From: Geosiphon pyriformis
Taxonomy: Eukaryota > Glomeromycota > Glomeromycetes > Archaeosporales > Geosiphonaceae
DNA length: 64,000 nt
Assembly: GCA_016748015.1 (NCBI GenBank)
Contig: JAAOMT010000523.1
Coordinates: 795,336-859,335 of the forward strand
Reading direction: 5' to 3'
Position numbers and translations under genes: made by a program
Notes under the pieces: model-generated
Told to the model about the DNA's origin: nothing
Database searches by the model: none
What the model saw: only the letters and a program-made list of their open reading frames with translations
Shown here: one piece after another, positions 35,254 to 47,022 of the stretch
How the letters are laid out: each line of letters opens with the position of its first letter
Numbering within the stretch: position 1 is the first letter of the stretch

Positions 35254-36054
35254 TGTTACAGATAATTATTTGGAGTCTCAAGTCAAATAACAAATCTGTA
35301 ACTTGGTGTTTGGTTGGTATTCTAATGTTGATATCTGAAGGTTTTGTTGTGGAGTTTTTTGTATAATGGACAGAGATTTAATAGTTGTTTTTAGTAGTTT
35401 CCTAGAATTGCAATTCCATCAAATTTTTTTCTCAGCATGATGGCCAGTAATCTTTCTGGTAAGCTATCCTCAAATCTATCAGTATTCTACCCTTGTTTCA
35501 CAGGTTTTTTACCAGTTCCTATGATGTCTGTATTTTAGTGCTTAATCTTTAATCAATTTAGTAAAACCAAAGAAATAACAAAAGAAATAAAAGACAATAA
35601 AAGAAGATAAAGAAATAAACAAAAGCAATTGCAAGTTAGTATTCCATTAATAGCTGTAATCAAGAGCTATTGTTCCAGTATGGTTAAGTATCAATTACTA
35701 TCAACATAAAGTGTTGATAATGGAGAATAGTTTGAGATAGTAAATGATTATTTATTGATATTTGTGAATGGAAAGTTGCTTAGATCAAATCTAAACTGAG
35801 AGGTCTGTCTTTTCTACTTCTAATGCTACCACTATATATACATAATTTGAGTTCTATAAGATCACTCACATTCTTGAGCAATGTGTTATAATTTCTCAAG
35901 CAATGCTCACATTGCTGAGCAATATGCCATATTTTCTTGACATTGCTCTATATTGCTGAGTAATATGCTGTGATTTCTGACATTGCTCCATATTGTTGAG
36001 CAATGTGCCATGATTTCTGACATTGCTCCATATTGCTGAGCAATGTGCTCACAT
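35254..36054 (-). repeat. A2 5' LTR, main part (type I)
   Basis: Starts TGTTACAGATAATTATTTGG next to the primer-binding site and runs in reverse through U5, TATA and the palindrome array (35865-36053). Interrupted by LTR-B; its last 71 bp, ending TATGAATAACA, are at 37022-37092. Confidence 0.85.
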
Positions 36055-37021
36055 TGTTACCAGTAGAATTTTAGCTATTAATTAGCATGAAATTACCCTT
36101 ATAATTCCTATAATTAATTAGTATATTAATATCATTTCAAATTATTATTTATTATTTAATCAATTATCACATATCACAATTCAATTAAATAATCTAATTA
36201 GTATAACAGAAAGTAGAATGATCAAATTACACAATATCCTGAACTTTGTAACATTCTGAAATTCACCGAAATTTATAGAAATTTGCTGAAATTATGAATA
36301 GTTTACCCAAATTAATCAATAGTTCAGTAAAATAACTTGTAGTTCATCAAAATGTATCTTTAATTTACCGAAATTTGAGCAAAGAGAAAAAGTGCAAGTT
36401 CATAGACTAGTACTACAACAAGTTGTATAAAAGAAGAGCTTTTCTCTTCAAGAAAATATATCTTACTTTTAGATTTATTACTTAGAACCATTCTTACACA
36501 CAAAAAAAATAACTATCAAATAATTCAAAAAACCAAATTCTTTAATTATTGCACTTGGAAAATCCCCAAAACCCAACTAACATTTTGAAATTGATTAGCT
36601 ACCAATTTCAGTAAACTGTTAGTAACTCCAGGCCTGGATAGAAAACGTTTCTCTTGATAAAATTTTATTTCTTTTATTTTTCTTTTATTTTTTTATTTTT
36701 TTCTTATTACAATCATTAGAGTAGCCTACAGACGAGATTCCTATAGAAGAGTTGACTTTCACAGTAAAGTAACTACACATTTTAGTGAGCTTCCAGAAGA
36801 GCAATTCCTGAGAAAGAGTTGACATTTACTACAATGTAACTACACAAAGTAACTGGCACGGAATTGGCCATTCCACTTATAAGCCCAGCAGTTCAAATTA
36901 TAGAAGATAATTTGAAGATAAATTCAGTTATTGGAGGTTTAACTACTTCTAGAAAACGTGAATTTGCAACCACCAGACATTTACAGCATTCAAAAAAAGA
37001 AACCAAAAACCTTCAATAACA
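36055..37021 (+). mobile_element. Solo LTR of family B
   Basis: 967 bp, TGTTACCAGTAG...CTTCAATAACA, inside the A2 5' LTR. Matches decayed copies at 56410-57290 (+) and 52985-53275 (-). Motifs include a repeated gaaatttatagaaatttgctgaaat region (36250-36370) and two related blocks with gagttgac...agtaactacaca (36750-36850). No clear target duplication: left flank ends ACAT, right begins ATGT. Confidence 0.78.
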
Positions 37022-37092
37022 ATGTGCTAACTACTACTCTTTTATTGGTCTACTATTTTTCTATATCTGTTTTTTTTTTTTTATGAATAACA

Positions 37093-37795
37093 CTGTAGCT
37101 TAAGTCCAGCTAAAAAGAATTATGAAACACCAGTATTGGAACACTTAGCTATTTATTGGGCTGTCATCAAATAGAAAGAATATTTGAGTCAAAAGTTTGA
37201 TATATACACTGATTATAAAGAATTGACTTCAATTCAAAAGCAAAAATTTGGAGATGATTGCTATACCAGATAGAAAATAGAATTTTTACTATTTAATTAT
37301 ACAGTACATTACAAAAAAAAAAAAAAAAAAAGAAAAACAAAAAAAAAAAAAAAAAAAAAACAAAAAAAAAAAAACAACAAAAAAAAAACAACACAAAACA
37401 AAACAAAACAACAAAAAAAAAACAACAAAAAAAAACAACAAAAAAAAACAACAAAAAAAAACAACAACAAAAANNNNNNNNNNNNNNNNNNNNTACAAAA
37501 AAAAAAAAAAAATGGAAATGCTGATGGATTGTCGAAAATAAAACAAATCTAAGAACATTTTAACCCAAAAATATAACAAAAAAATAAATATACAAAAATA
37601 CCAACAACTCCAATATTATATAAATACCCAACTGTTCAAGGAAAAATTATCTTAAAAAGAACAAAATAACATAAAACAACAATCAAAATATTTTATCAAC
37701 CATCAAAATATACTTTACCAGAAGAACAAAAAAAATCTAGATCAATCAACCAGAGTAATTACAGAATCAGAAAAAGAGACAATATTATTCAATAT
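37093..37795 (+). pseudogene. A1 RNase H end and integrase start
   Basis: Rejoins A1 after A2: CSLSPAKKNYETPVLEHLAIYWAVIK, DIYTDYKELTSIQKQKFGDD, then after a low-complexity block GNADGLSKIKQI and the linker to the integrase zinc domain (QSNYRIRKRDNIIQ). Cut at 37795 by A4. Stops at 37171 and 37270 are Trp codons in relatives. Confidence 0.78.
37310..37513. repeat. A-rich simple repeat with a 20-N assembly gap
   Basis: Poly-A broken by single C residues and CAA repeats, with N at 37474-37493. In the relatives this spot is a short Lys-rich stretch (HYKKKKDNENA), so the tract expanded within A1 or was poorly assembled. The real length is unknown. Confidence 0.9.
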
Positions 37796-38635
37796 TATTA
37801 CAGTTGATTATTTGAGATCTCAAATCAAATAACAAATCTGTAACTTGGTGCTGAGTTGGTATTCTGATGTATATCTAAAGGTGTTGTTTTATCTGAAGGT
37901 TTTGTTATGAAGTTCTTTGTATAATAAACAGAGATTCAATGACAATATAGTTGGTTGGTAAGTTGTTTTCTCAATTTCTGTCTTCAGTGTGGTGGCCAGT
38001 TTATTCTGGCAGTCATGCTCTTCTGGTAAGCTATCTGTTAATATATATATGATTCTACCCTTATTTCTGGGTCTTTTATCAGATTATTCATGATGTCAAT
38101 TACTCAGTGCTTTAATCCTTAATCAATTAGTATACAACAATAAAATCAAAGAAAAAAAAAAATAAAAGAAATAAAGAAATGAGCCAAGGCAATGCACAAG
38201 TTAGTATTTTGTCAATAGCTGTGATCAAGAACTATTGTTCCAGTGTGGTTAAGTATTAATTACTATCAACATGAAGTGTTGATAGTGGAGAGTAGATTGA
38301 GATAGCAAATAATTATTTTATTGATATTTGTGAATAGGAAAGTTGTTTAGATAAAATCTAAACTGGAAGGTCTGTCTTTTCTATTTCTAATACTACCACT
38401 ATATATACATAATTGAGATTTCTCAATTCCTCAATTCTTCACACCAGAAATTCTGGAATTTCTTTTAAGAGGAATCCTGAAATTCTGGAATTCTGTGATT
38501 CCTTGTATAAGAATTCTGAAATTTCTGAAATCCTGCAATTCCTCTGAGAGAAATCCTGGAATTCCACATTTACTGTGCCTACTTCTGATTGGCTAATTTA
38601 TGCTAATATATACTTTCTATATTCTATGAGTAACA
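37796..38635 (-). repeat. A4 3' LTR (type II)
   Basis: 840 bp, TATTACAGTTGATTATTTG...CTATGAGTAACA. Palindromes around GGAATTC at 38415-38570; TATA-like tatatatac near 38400. Polypurine tract reversed at 38636-38652. Confidence 0.88.
38415..38570. repeat. U3 type II palindrome array
   Basis: Repeats of a roughly 12-15 bp unit around ttctggaattcctg, each containing the palindrome GGAATTCC or GAATTC. Equivalent arrays at 3140-3300, 24625-24745 and 47640-47815. Replaces the ATTGCT-AGCAAT array of type I at the same place relative to the TATA-like box. Confidence 0.75.
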
Positions 38636-39400
38636 TTATTCCCTCCTTTTTAATATTGAGCTCCATTGAGATCTCCCAAATCTCCTAACTTTAATTCTCT
38701 GTTTTTAAGTATTTCTTGAACTTCTTTTTCAAGAATTATTTGTGTTATCTTGTTTTGTAATTTTTCAAATTGGGTGTTGGTTATTTTTCCCATTTGGTTG
38801 ACAGTAATAGTATCCATTTCAGTGTTGAGCAAGATTTCTGGTCGATCTTGGAATCTGGTATGTAGCCAATAAATGGCTCTTGCTTGTGTAATTAAATTGT
38901 TTTTCCCCACAAATTGTTCTAGTTGCTATAGTATTGTTCTGTTGAATAATCATTTTGTCTTATTCATGTATAGATTCTGAATTTTCACATGTTGTCTCAA
39001 GTAAAAGTAGCAAAAGTTTTTTGAAAATTGTTGTATCTACCAATTTCAGATTTCTATAGTTAACTCTTGATATTGGGTAATTTTGGGTTGTGTTTCTATC
39101 ACCAGTTTTATTTTTGCTATTATTTTGTCAACAGTGTTTTCTGTTTTTCTTCGTACTTTATCCTGTGGTCTTTTTTTGGTGTTTGTGTATCTGATAGTTT
39201 GTTAATTGATTGTAATCTCCATTTCTTGTTGTTGGATTAATTGGAAGAGTTGTTGTGCTAGTGAGTGCATGTTATTAATAATTTCCATATTTCTGATGTC
39301 TTCTGTCATGTTTACCATGTCTTTATATACTCTTTCTATTGTTTAATTTTATGTGTTTGGTCCAATGATTATGATTAGTTCTAGATCTTGTGGAATTTCA
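38636..39400 (-). pseudogene. A4 post-integrase ORF
   Basis: Open block 38650-38910: RAIYWLHTRFQDRPEILLNT, ITQIILEKEVQEILKNR, ending DLNGAQY before the polypurine tract. Similar to A2 (LHVKAIYQLYNIFQNYPEIL). Hydrophilic and helical; no signal or membrane segment. Unknown function. Confidence 0.6.
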
Positions 39401-40710
39401 TCTGGTTGAACTAGTATTCTCTGTACTTCTAATTGTAGAATATTACTGGTGAATGATAATACTATATAGTGATATGGTTTCAGTCAATCACCATGTGCTG
39501 CTTTGGCTAAAATTTTGTTGTTCCATCTTAATTTATAAGCTCCATTTCCAAGAATTTCTTCTATGTGAAATGATCCATCTCATTTGGGGTCAAATTTTCC
39601 ACTCCATTGTTTTTCTGCTTTGGTACGATGTAAAAGTACTTTGTCTCCAATCTTGAATTTAACTGGTTTATCTGGTAGTTGGTTATTATGTTTTTCTTTT
39701 TGTCTTTTTTGTGACTTTTGGATGTTATCAACTGCTTTTCGCCATTTGTTTTCTAATGTTTTTATTAAGTCATATGTTCTTTTTAGCAACATTTTCTGAA
39801 AATTGTCTTCAGTTATTAGTTCTGTTGAATAAGTATTGACTTCTATCTCAACTGGTAATGTTGCTGTTCTATCATATACTAATTCAAATAGTGTTGCTTG
39901 TGTAGTGTCTTGCTTCATTGTTCAATAAACAAATAATACTGATGGTATGAACAAGTCTCATTTATCTTGGTTTTCTTAACTGATTTTGGCAATCACTTCA
40001 CACAGTGTTCTATTAAATCTTTCAACTAATCTATTGGTTTGTAGATGGTATGGTGATGATAATGGTCTTTTTATCCCAAATCTTTGACTTAATTCTGTCA
40101 ATGTTCTGTTTACAAAGTAGATTCCTTAATCTAATAATAGTTCTTTTAGACACTCATGTCGACAGATCAGGTTTTGATAAACAAATTTGACAATGGATTT
40201 TGCATCTGCTCTTTGGATGGCTTTTGCTTCTGGCCATTTAATAAGATAATTCATGGCTACTACAATATATCTGTTGCCTCTGCTGGTTATTGTTAATGGT
40301 CCAACTAAGTTAATTCCAATACAATCAAATAATTATTCTACTTTAATTGGTTTTAATGGTTTGCTGGGTTTTGTTTCTCCTCTTCTTTGACAAGCATCAC
40401 AATTTTGAACATATTGGATGATATCTGAATATATTAATAGCCAATAGTATCTTTTTCTGGTTTTTTCTATGATTGCTTCTTTATGAAAATGTTCTGCTGT
40501 TGAATCTGCATGCATGTTGAATAATATTGTCTCTTTTTTTGGTTCTGTAATTACTCTGGTTGGTTGATCTGGATTTTTTTTGTTCTTCTGGTAAAGCATA
40601 TTTTGATAATTAATAAAATATTTTGATTGTTGTTTTATGTTTTTTTGTTCTTTTTGAGATAATTTCTTTTTGAACAATTGGGTATTTATATAATGTTGAA
40701 ATTGTTGGTA
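39401..40710 (-). pseudogene. A4 integrase, broken
   Basis: Zinc domain at 40333-40677 (MHADSTAEHFHKEA, NCDACQRRGETKPS), core with worn stretches near 40000-40330, then FELVYDRTATLPVEIEVNTY (39580-39918) and the C-terminal region (KFDPK then GPF-like with stop, ILGNGAYKLRW). Stops again sit at Trp codons. Confidence 0.82.
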
Positions 40711-41190
40711 TTTTTGACTATTTATGTTTTGTTATATTTTTGAGTTGAAATGTTTTTAGATTTGTCTTATTTGCAACAGTCTGTTAGCATTTTCATTGTT
40801 TTTTCTTTTTTTATAATGTACTGTATAATTGAATGATAAAAGTTCTATTTTCCATTTGGTGTGACAATCGTCTGCAAATTTTTGTTTTTGGATTGAAGTC
40901 AATCCTTTGTAATCAGTGTACACATCAAACTTTTGACTCAAGTATTTTTTCTATTTGATAACAGCCCAATAGATAGCTAAGTATTCTAGTGCTGGAATTC
41001 CATAGTTCTTCTCAGCCAGACTTAAGCTTTTACTGGCATAAGCTACTAGATGTTCTCTTCTATCAGGTCTTTTCTGAGATAATACTGCTTCCAATGCTTG
41101 ACCAAATGCATTAGTAATAATGATGAATGGTTTATTGTGATCTAGATACATCAACACCAGAGCTTGAATAAGTTTTCTTCTTAGTGTGTC
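40711..41190 (-). pseudogene. A4 RNase H
   Basis: FIIITNAFGQALEAVLSQKR (first catalytic Asp is Asn) and HLVAYASKSLSLAEKNYG in the open block 40951-41541, then DVYTDYKGLTSIQKQKFADD (40756-40941). A stop at 40948-40950 separates them. Confidence 0.8.
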
Positions 41191-42490
41191 AAACGTTTCC
41201 TGTTGAGCTTCTTTCCATTTATACTTTATATTCTTAGTTTGTAAGTGATGAAATGGCTGGGCCAGTTTAGAAAAATCTTTGATAAAGCAGCAATAGTACT
41301 CTGCAAATCTCAAGAATGCTCTTAATTCTGTGAGATTGTTTGGTACTAGAAAGTTTTTGACAACTTCAATTTTGTCTGGATCTGTTTTGATGTCATTTTT
41401 GCTTACAATATATCCCAAAAATTTTAGTTTTGTTTTTCCAAAGAAGCATTTGTTGGCATTTAGTTTCAATCTTGCCCATCTGAGTCTTTCAAATACTTGT
41501 TGGAAATGGTAAAAATGATTATCAAATGTTTTTGAGAACACATTTGTGTCATCTAAGTAAACAACTACTGATTTTTACAGTAATCCAGTATAGACAATTT
41601 CCATAAGCCATTGGAACATGGCTGGAGCATTCATCAAACCAAATGGCATGACTTCAAACTCAAAATTTTTTTCTTTTATAGTAAATGTTGTTTTTTCTTT
41701 GTCAACTGAATCTATAGCTACTTGTCAGTAACCATTATCTAAATCTAGTGTTAAGAACTATTTATTTCCTCCAAAAGCATTGAATAGTTCTTGTATTTTT
41801 GGAGTTAGATAGCTATCATTTTTGGTTACTCTATTCAGTTTCTGATAATTTACACAGAAGTGAATTTTCCCATTTTTCTTTTAGACTAGTATCACTGGTA
41901 ATGACCATGAACTTATTGATAACTGAATTAACCCATTGTTAAGCATCTAATTGATTTCTTGATGAATAATCTTATGGCTAGCTAGTGATACTCTGTACAC
42001 TCTTTGTTTTATTGGCATTGTATTTCCAGTCTTGATCTAATGCTAAATGATGTTGGTGCAGCCAAATTTATTTTCACTTACAAAAATGTCATTGAAATTG
42101 TTGAGTAACATCTTTAGCTGCATCTATTAGAGTGGATCTAGATTTCCCAAATTCATCTGTTCCAATTGTTCTGGTTGGAATAGATAATATTCACTTTGTT
42201 CATAAATAGTTTGTAATATGATATCTACATATCTACAAAGTTGTGAAAAATCTGAAATGTCATTTGGTGGTTGCTTCTCAACTTCAGTAGTTAATTATCC
42301 AATAATAGTTCTCTTTGGTATTTCAATAACACTCCCAGTTGTGTTGTAGATGAGAATTTTAATGTTTTTGGGACTTTTGGCTGATATGTAAAGATTAGTG
42401 AGTCCAATCTCTCCTGATTCACAAATGGTGGCTTCTGCTTTAAACAACTGAGCTTGATTCTTTACTTCTCTTTTTATAGCTAATATATAC
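41191..42490 (-). pseudogene. A4 reverse transcriptase and beta domain
   Basis: Beta domain 42210-42480 (LTNLYISAKSPKNIKI). RT 42180-41190: stop TAG at 41758-41760 for TGG (GGNK*F), EVMPFGLMNAPAMFQ, YLDDTNVFSKTF intact at 41535-41570, LRAFLRFAEYYCCFIKDFSK. Numerous CAA to TAA stops in the N-terminal half. Confidence 0.82.
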
Positions 42491-42516
42491 TGGTCATATG
42501 GTGGAATAGAAATTGA

Positions 42517-43100
42517 TTAACAGATTGAGATAATTTCTCCTTTGTCAATAATCTCTTTCTCTGTCATATTAACTGGTATATCTATTTTACCCATTGATCT
42601 GAATTTCTGTATCCCTTTAGCAGTAATTCTTAATTCTTCCCTGTTTCCTACTGACACTAACTGAACTATTTTCACCAGATGTAGAAATATTGCTTGTGCT
42701 ATTTTTTTGTTTGGCTCTATGATATAGACCTTTTCAGAGTTATTTTGTAGCATAGCAATAATATTTTCTATGTATTCTGTGTCAATTATCCCTTCTCTGA
42801 TGTTGATTCCCTTTTTGGCTAAGCTACTCCTAAATGTTAACTGAACCATTGTTGTTGCTAGAATTTCCAGAGCTATTTTGAGATCAATGCAGGTGCACAA
42901 ATGGGGTTCCAATTTTATGGCATTCTTTTCTGGATATCTCAGATCAAACTCTGCATTAGTATTATGTGTGTGTTCTGACATGATACCTTCACCATTATTG
43001 CTGAACCATTTAAGTTTCTGTTTTTTGGTGAGGTCAAGAAGTGCAATATATTGTTTGGAGTTTGAATTGGAGTTTGAATCTGAGTTAACATCATTATTAT
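42517..43100 (-). pseudogene. A4 dUTPase domain
   Basis: Part of a 237-codon open frame (42517-43230). Motifs: AEFDLRYP, FRSSLAKKGI, EGIIDTEYIENI, KIAQAIFLHLV, and KGIQKFRSMGKI with GFGST lost as in A2. Preceded by the Asn/Ser-rich linker. Confidence 0.82.
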
Positions 43101-43905
43101 TTTGAGTGGAGCTGGAACCATTATTTTTGTTGTCATTATTGTTGGAATTTGAATTGGGATTGAAAATTGATTCCAATTCTGATGTGCAGCTGCTGATTGG
43201 TTTGTCTTCTTCTGGGATTGTGTAGATCATGCATGGTGGTGGATTGTAAATAAGGTCACACTCATTACAATATTGAAAGTCACACAGGATTAAGCAATGT
43301 TGACATAATTAAGTATTTAACTGCTCTAAACGCTGTTTTTGTTCTTCTCTAGTGAATGTTAAACACTGTTAATGTTTGTGAAATTTCTCTGGATTGTCTT
43401 CAATGTTGCCAAAGACATTAAAGGTTTGGACGTATTTGGATTCAGAAAGAGACAGAGGGTTGTTTTTGATTTTTAAAAGTTTGCTAGTTGTCACACCTTC
43501 TGTTTTCACATATGCCATTCTTCAGAGTTCATGTTTATCATGGGAATATCCTTCCAATCATTACAACACTCTTTTCTAGGCATTGTTGATTGGTGTTTTT
43601 TTGTGTACCTAGTCATTGATTAGGATTGTATACTAACACATTTCATTGCACATTTTTCTTTGTCCAGGAATTTCATTCTACATTCCTTCATCTGAGAGAG
43701 TTTCTCCACAAGCCAAGCATGGTTCATTGTCCCATTTTCCAATTTGTTTTGGTCTTCCAAAGGGTTTAATAATGCATAAACAGCAATAGAATTTGGTTAC
43801 CGAAATGTACTTCTTATCATCACCACAACAAGTGCCCATTGATGACAATTTCTTGCCACAATTAATATATACTAGTTTTGAGTAGTAATAAGTAGATCAT
43901 TGAGG
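43101..43905 (-). pseudogene. A4 Cys-rich module
   Basis: CGKKLSSMGTCCGDD and CLCIIKPFG-like in the first part, PCLACGETLS, then a diverged middle, then LCQHCLILCDFQYCNECDLIY at about 43230-43320. A segment near 43400-43520 differs from A1-A3 and may be a local replacement. Stops scattered. Confidence 0.58.
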
Positions 43906-44720
43906 TATAGTATAGGAATTATAAGTGGTGGTGCTGTTGGGTGTTGGTTCTTCTTCCTTCTCTTTTCTTTTTCCCTCTTTATGTTTTTTCTATTTCTAAT
44001 TTATTAGTTCTTCCATGTCGTTGTCAGTTTCCCAGGCTTGGTCAGCATTCCAGGTAAGTTTTTCTTTCTGTTTTTTTTTGTTGTTGTCATTCCAGGATAG
44101 TATTGGTGGTAGTTCATTGTGGTCGCTGTCAGCCCACAAGATCTGATATGCTTCCCAAGTAGGTTTCTCTTTTTTTTCTTCAAAGTCAATAAGTGGTCAT
44201 GTTTTAATGCTAGGTTTAAAATGGCCACACATTGCTGATACTCATGTGTGTTGGCCATTCTGACTGATTTGCAACTTTTGTGTTGTCCAGTCAAGTGTTG
44301 CATTGGTCTTAGATAGCCAGTCATTACCAACTAGAGCTTAGTACTGAATAGCTTCTATGACCAGAACTTTGATTGGTACTGTAATGTTATTGACTTCAAT
44401 AAAGAAGTCATCAATCTCATCAATGGGAGTTTTGGTTGCTCTATTAGCAATTATGATTCTAGTGCTGGCAGCATGATCAACTCAGTGACCTAATTGGTCT
44501 ATGAGTTGTCTTGTGATGATGCTGCTAGCTGATCTACTGTTTAGGATCAGTTTGATGGAGTGGTCATCAATTTTGGCATCAGTGTACATAGCAGTAATAG
44601 GTTTTTTTTTAAAGTGGCTCCACTAAACAACAGCATAGTTGATGGTTCTTCAAGTTCAAATGGAAAGATGGCATCCAGTAATTCATTCTTTGTGATAATA
44701 GCTGGGGAAATATTGCTGGT
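43906..44720 (-). pseudogene. A4 protease region
   Basis: LILNSRSASSIITRQ near 44505-44550 in which the catalytic DSG reads NSR, so inactive. Downstream half (NDWLSKTNATLDW, 44004-44330) open. Stop after the LGH position as in all relatives. Confidence 0.75.
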
Positions 44721-46350
44721 AAGTGTTAATTGTTAGTTGGTTTCTGGATTATTGGATTGGGTGTCTTCTGGATTAGTTAGGAGACTTAAATAGTTCTGGA
44801 AATTCGGGTTTTGGGCATATCCAGTGTCTGAATTCCATTGTTGAGATCCTGCTGGTTGTATGGAAGAACTGGGGATCAGTTGGTGGACTACTATCAATAA
44901 TCTCCAGCTTTGTTGAGTCAATCTCGGCCTTTGGGTTCCATTTTGAAGTAAGTCTTGTGATGGTGTTTAGATTTGTTGGAATTGATAGATTATTTGAGGC
45001 TGCAGCTGATAAATTGCTGGTGTCATTATTTGATAAATTGACATTTGATATACTAGTGGTTGATAAAGTGGTTGCTATGTCATAAGTAGATAATTCTAAT
45101 GATATGGCTCTGAGTTTGGTGGGTTATTCGGAATTTGAAACCAGTAATTAAGGTTTCAATATTGATTTCCTGATCATTGGTTATTTAAGCAATGACAGCA
45201 GTCAATTTGTAGGTGTCCTTGTTTTCCACAATAGTGGCAAACATGTATTTCCTGTTGCTACTGTTGATTGGTTGATGATAATAGACATGACTGATTCTGG
45301 AAATAATTTGTGTTTTCAGAATTATTATGTCATTGTGGTGGTTGATAAATTGCATGATTGTCAACTAAGTATCTCTCTAATTTCTGATTGATTGATTTGC
45401 TGAATTGCTTCAATTTGAAATCCAAGTCAGATGATCCATTCATTACTAGATTTACTGCTTGGGTGTGGTTGGCTTCTAATTCAACAGCTTTAAAATTTCT
45501 GGCATTTGTGACTGCGGCTTGAAGGTCTGCTGGATGTATTGGGCACATGTGTTGGAGGATACTACTGTACAGGCCTCTGATGAATTGATTTAGGATTTGT
45601 GACACTGTGAAATAATCAGCCTGTATGGTCTGGATTTGGTGCAGATTTTTGTGAAAGCATCCTAAGTAAGTAGTGACTGTTTCATTTTCTCCTTGCTTGA
45701 TAGTGGTAAATGTGTTGGCTAGACAATTAATACTGTTATTATTACTGAAATATCCCAAGAATGCAACTTTGAATTCCTGGAATGTCTGAGGTTTGGCAAC
45801 TAAACTTTAATACCACGAGTTGGTGGTATTCTGTAAGAAATAGGGGATGGCTTAGAGTGCTTTCATGTTATTCTATCTATTGGCCATAATAGCCTTCTCA
45901 ATATTGTTGAGCCATATTTGGGCATTGTCTTCTTCACCAGTGAATTTCTTGAGCTTTGCTATTAAAGCATAGGCCATTGGATCCAAGTTGGGGTTGTGGC
46001 TGTTGAAGCGGCTGCTATGGTTGTTGGGGTGATTGAAGTGGCTATTGTTGTTGCTGTTTGTCAATTGGTGGAGCTGGTGGTGGATTGATCATGATTACTG
46101 AAGGTAAGTGTTGTTGATTATTAATGTCGAAATTTTGATTATTCTGATTGTGTGGTGTTTGAAAGTTCGGAGTTTCGATTTCTGGATTTTCTAAATTTAG
46201 ATTTTGCTAAGTATGAAGGTTCAGGGTTTTGATTTTCAGGTTTTTAGTGATCAAATTCTGGTAAGTAAATTCTTGATCTTCAGCTTCTTCTTCTTCCTTT
46301 TCTTCTGATTTTATTATTTCTCAGGAACTCACATTTCCGAAATCTGGTTG
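44721..46350 (-). pseudogene. A4 gag
   Basis: Capsid from about 46060 to 45330; open block 45330-45758 (GYFSNNNSINCLANTF, VSQILNQFIRGLYSSILQH). Zinc knuckle CHYCGKQGHLQIDCCH intact near 45190-45245. C-terminal Gln/Tyr/Pro-rich region to 44900. Upstream Glu-rich stretch near 46260-46330. Confidence 0.8.
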
Positions 46351-47022
46351 GAGTGGTGATAATTAGAATCCTGATGGCGTTGGGGATTGTAATTTAAATC
46401 CCTTAAAATAGTTGCTATAAGTTCTTAGTAACTCTGTTTTCTTTTGTTTATTTTGAAATAGGAGTTGGCCAAATGTTAATGTCACATGTAATGTGAATAC
46501 ATCTGTTGATGAGATGTTGATAATGCTTCTGGGTGTATAGTGGTATGATGAGTTTATTGGTGATTCAACTCTGGTTTTCTTCTAAGTGGGTGGTTGTATC
46601 TGTTTTGGTATTACTGCTAATGTTTGTAATCTTCCTTTGTCTTTGTCTGCATAAATAATGAGAAATTGTTGTTGTGTGTATCTTTCAATAGTTTGATTAA
46701 TTTCCTTGATGACTGATGTGAAGCTGTAGTTTCTTGGTAAGCTGATATGTTGAAATAATTTTGTATAGAAATTTTTCCCTTGTGGATTCAATGTTAATTG
46801 TTCCTCCTAAGCAGTCTGTGATTTTATTATTGACGTAAAAGTTGAAAGCTGACTCTGCTGGGAAATGGTTATTGTTTAATCCTAATTGTTGGCTGTACTG
46901 TTGAAACAAAAATTTGGCAAATCTTAAGTGGTTTGTTCCTATGTTTTCTGATTTTGCCACTTTTGAATGATTGTTGTTGGTACTGGTTTTTTGTAAGATT
47001 ATATTTCACAGGAAGCACCAAA
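46351..47022 (-). pseudogene. A4 pre-gag segment and primer-binding site
   Basis: Primer-binding site TTTGGTGCTTCCTGTGAAA reversed at 47004-47022, then the conserved N-terminal block (FAKFLFQQYSQQLGLNNNH, 46697-46960; RYTQQQFLIIYADKDKGRLQ, 46582-46791), then the Ser/Pro-rich part. The first open codons follow a TGA in the binding site and contain no ATG before GTGGC. Confidence 0.72.

Larger units (their letters stand above)
14743..37092 (-). mobile_element. Ty3/gypsy element A2, nested in A1
   Basis: Family-A element in the opposite orientation to A1. 3' LTR 14743-15611, internal 15612-24182 and 34651-35253 (split by A3), 5' LTR 35254-36054 plus 37022-37092 (split by LTR-B). Outer flanks CCAT (14739-14742) and CTGT (37093-37096) are a worn 4-bp duplication, and the flanking A1 RNase H reading frame rejoins (AYIS...CSLSPAKKNY). 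Both LTRs have U3 type I. Confidence 0.85.

Noticed and set aside
36055-37021. 4-bp target duplication for LTR-B
   Set aside because: Left ACAT and right ATGT are not direct repeats, so the insertion is called from homology and ends only.
37289-37579. Minus-strand Phe-rich open frame over the gap
   Set aside because: It is the antisense of poly-A and includes the N run.
38636-39400. Post-integrase ORF as an envelope gene
   Set aside because: No signal peptide, membrane segment, Cys pattern or furin-like site is visible.
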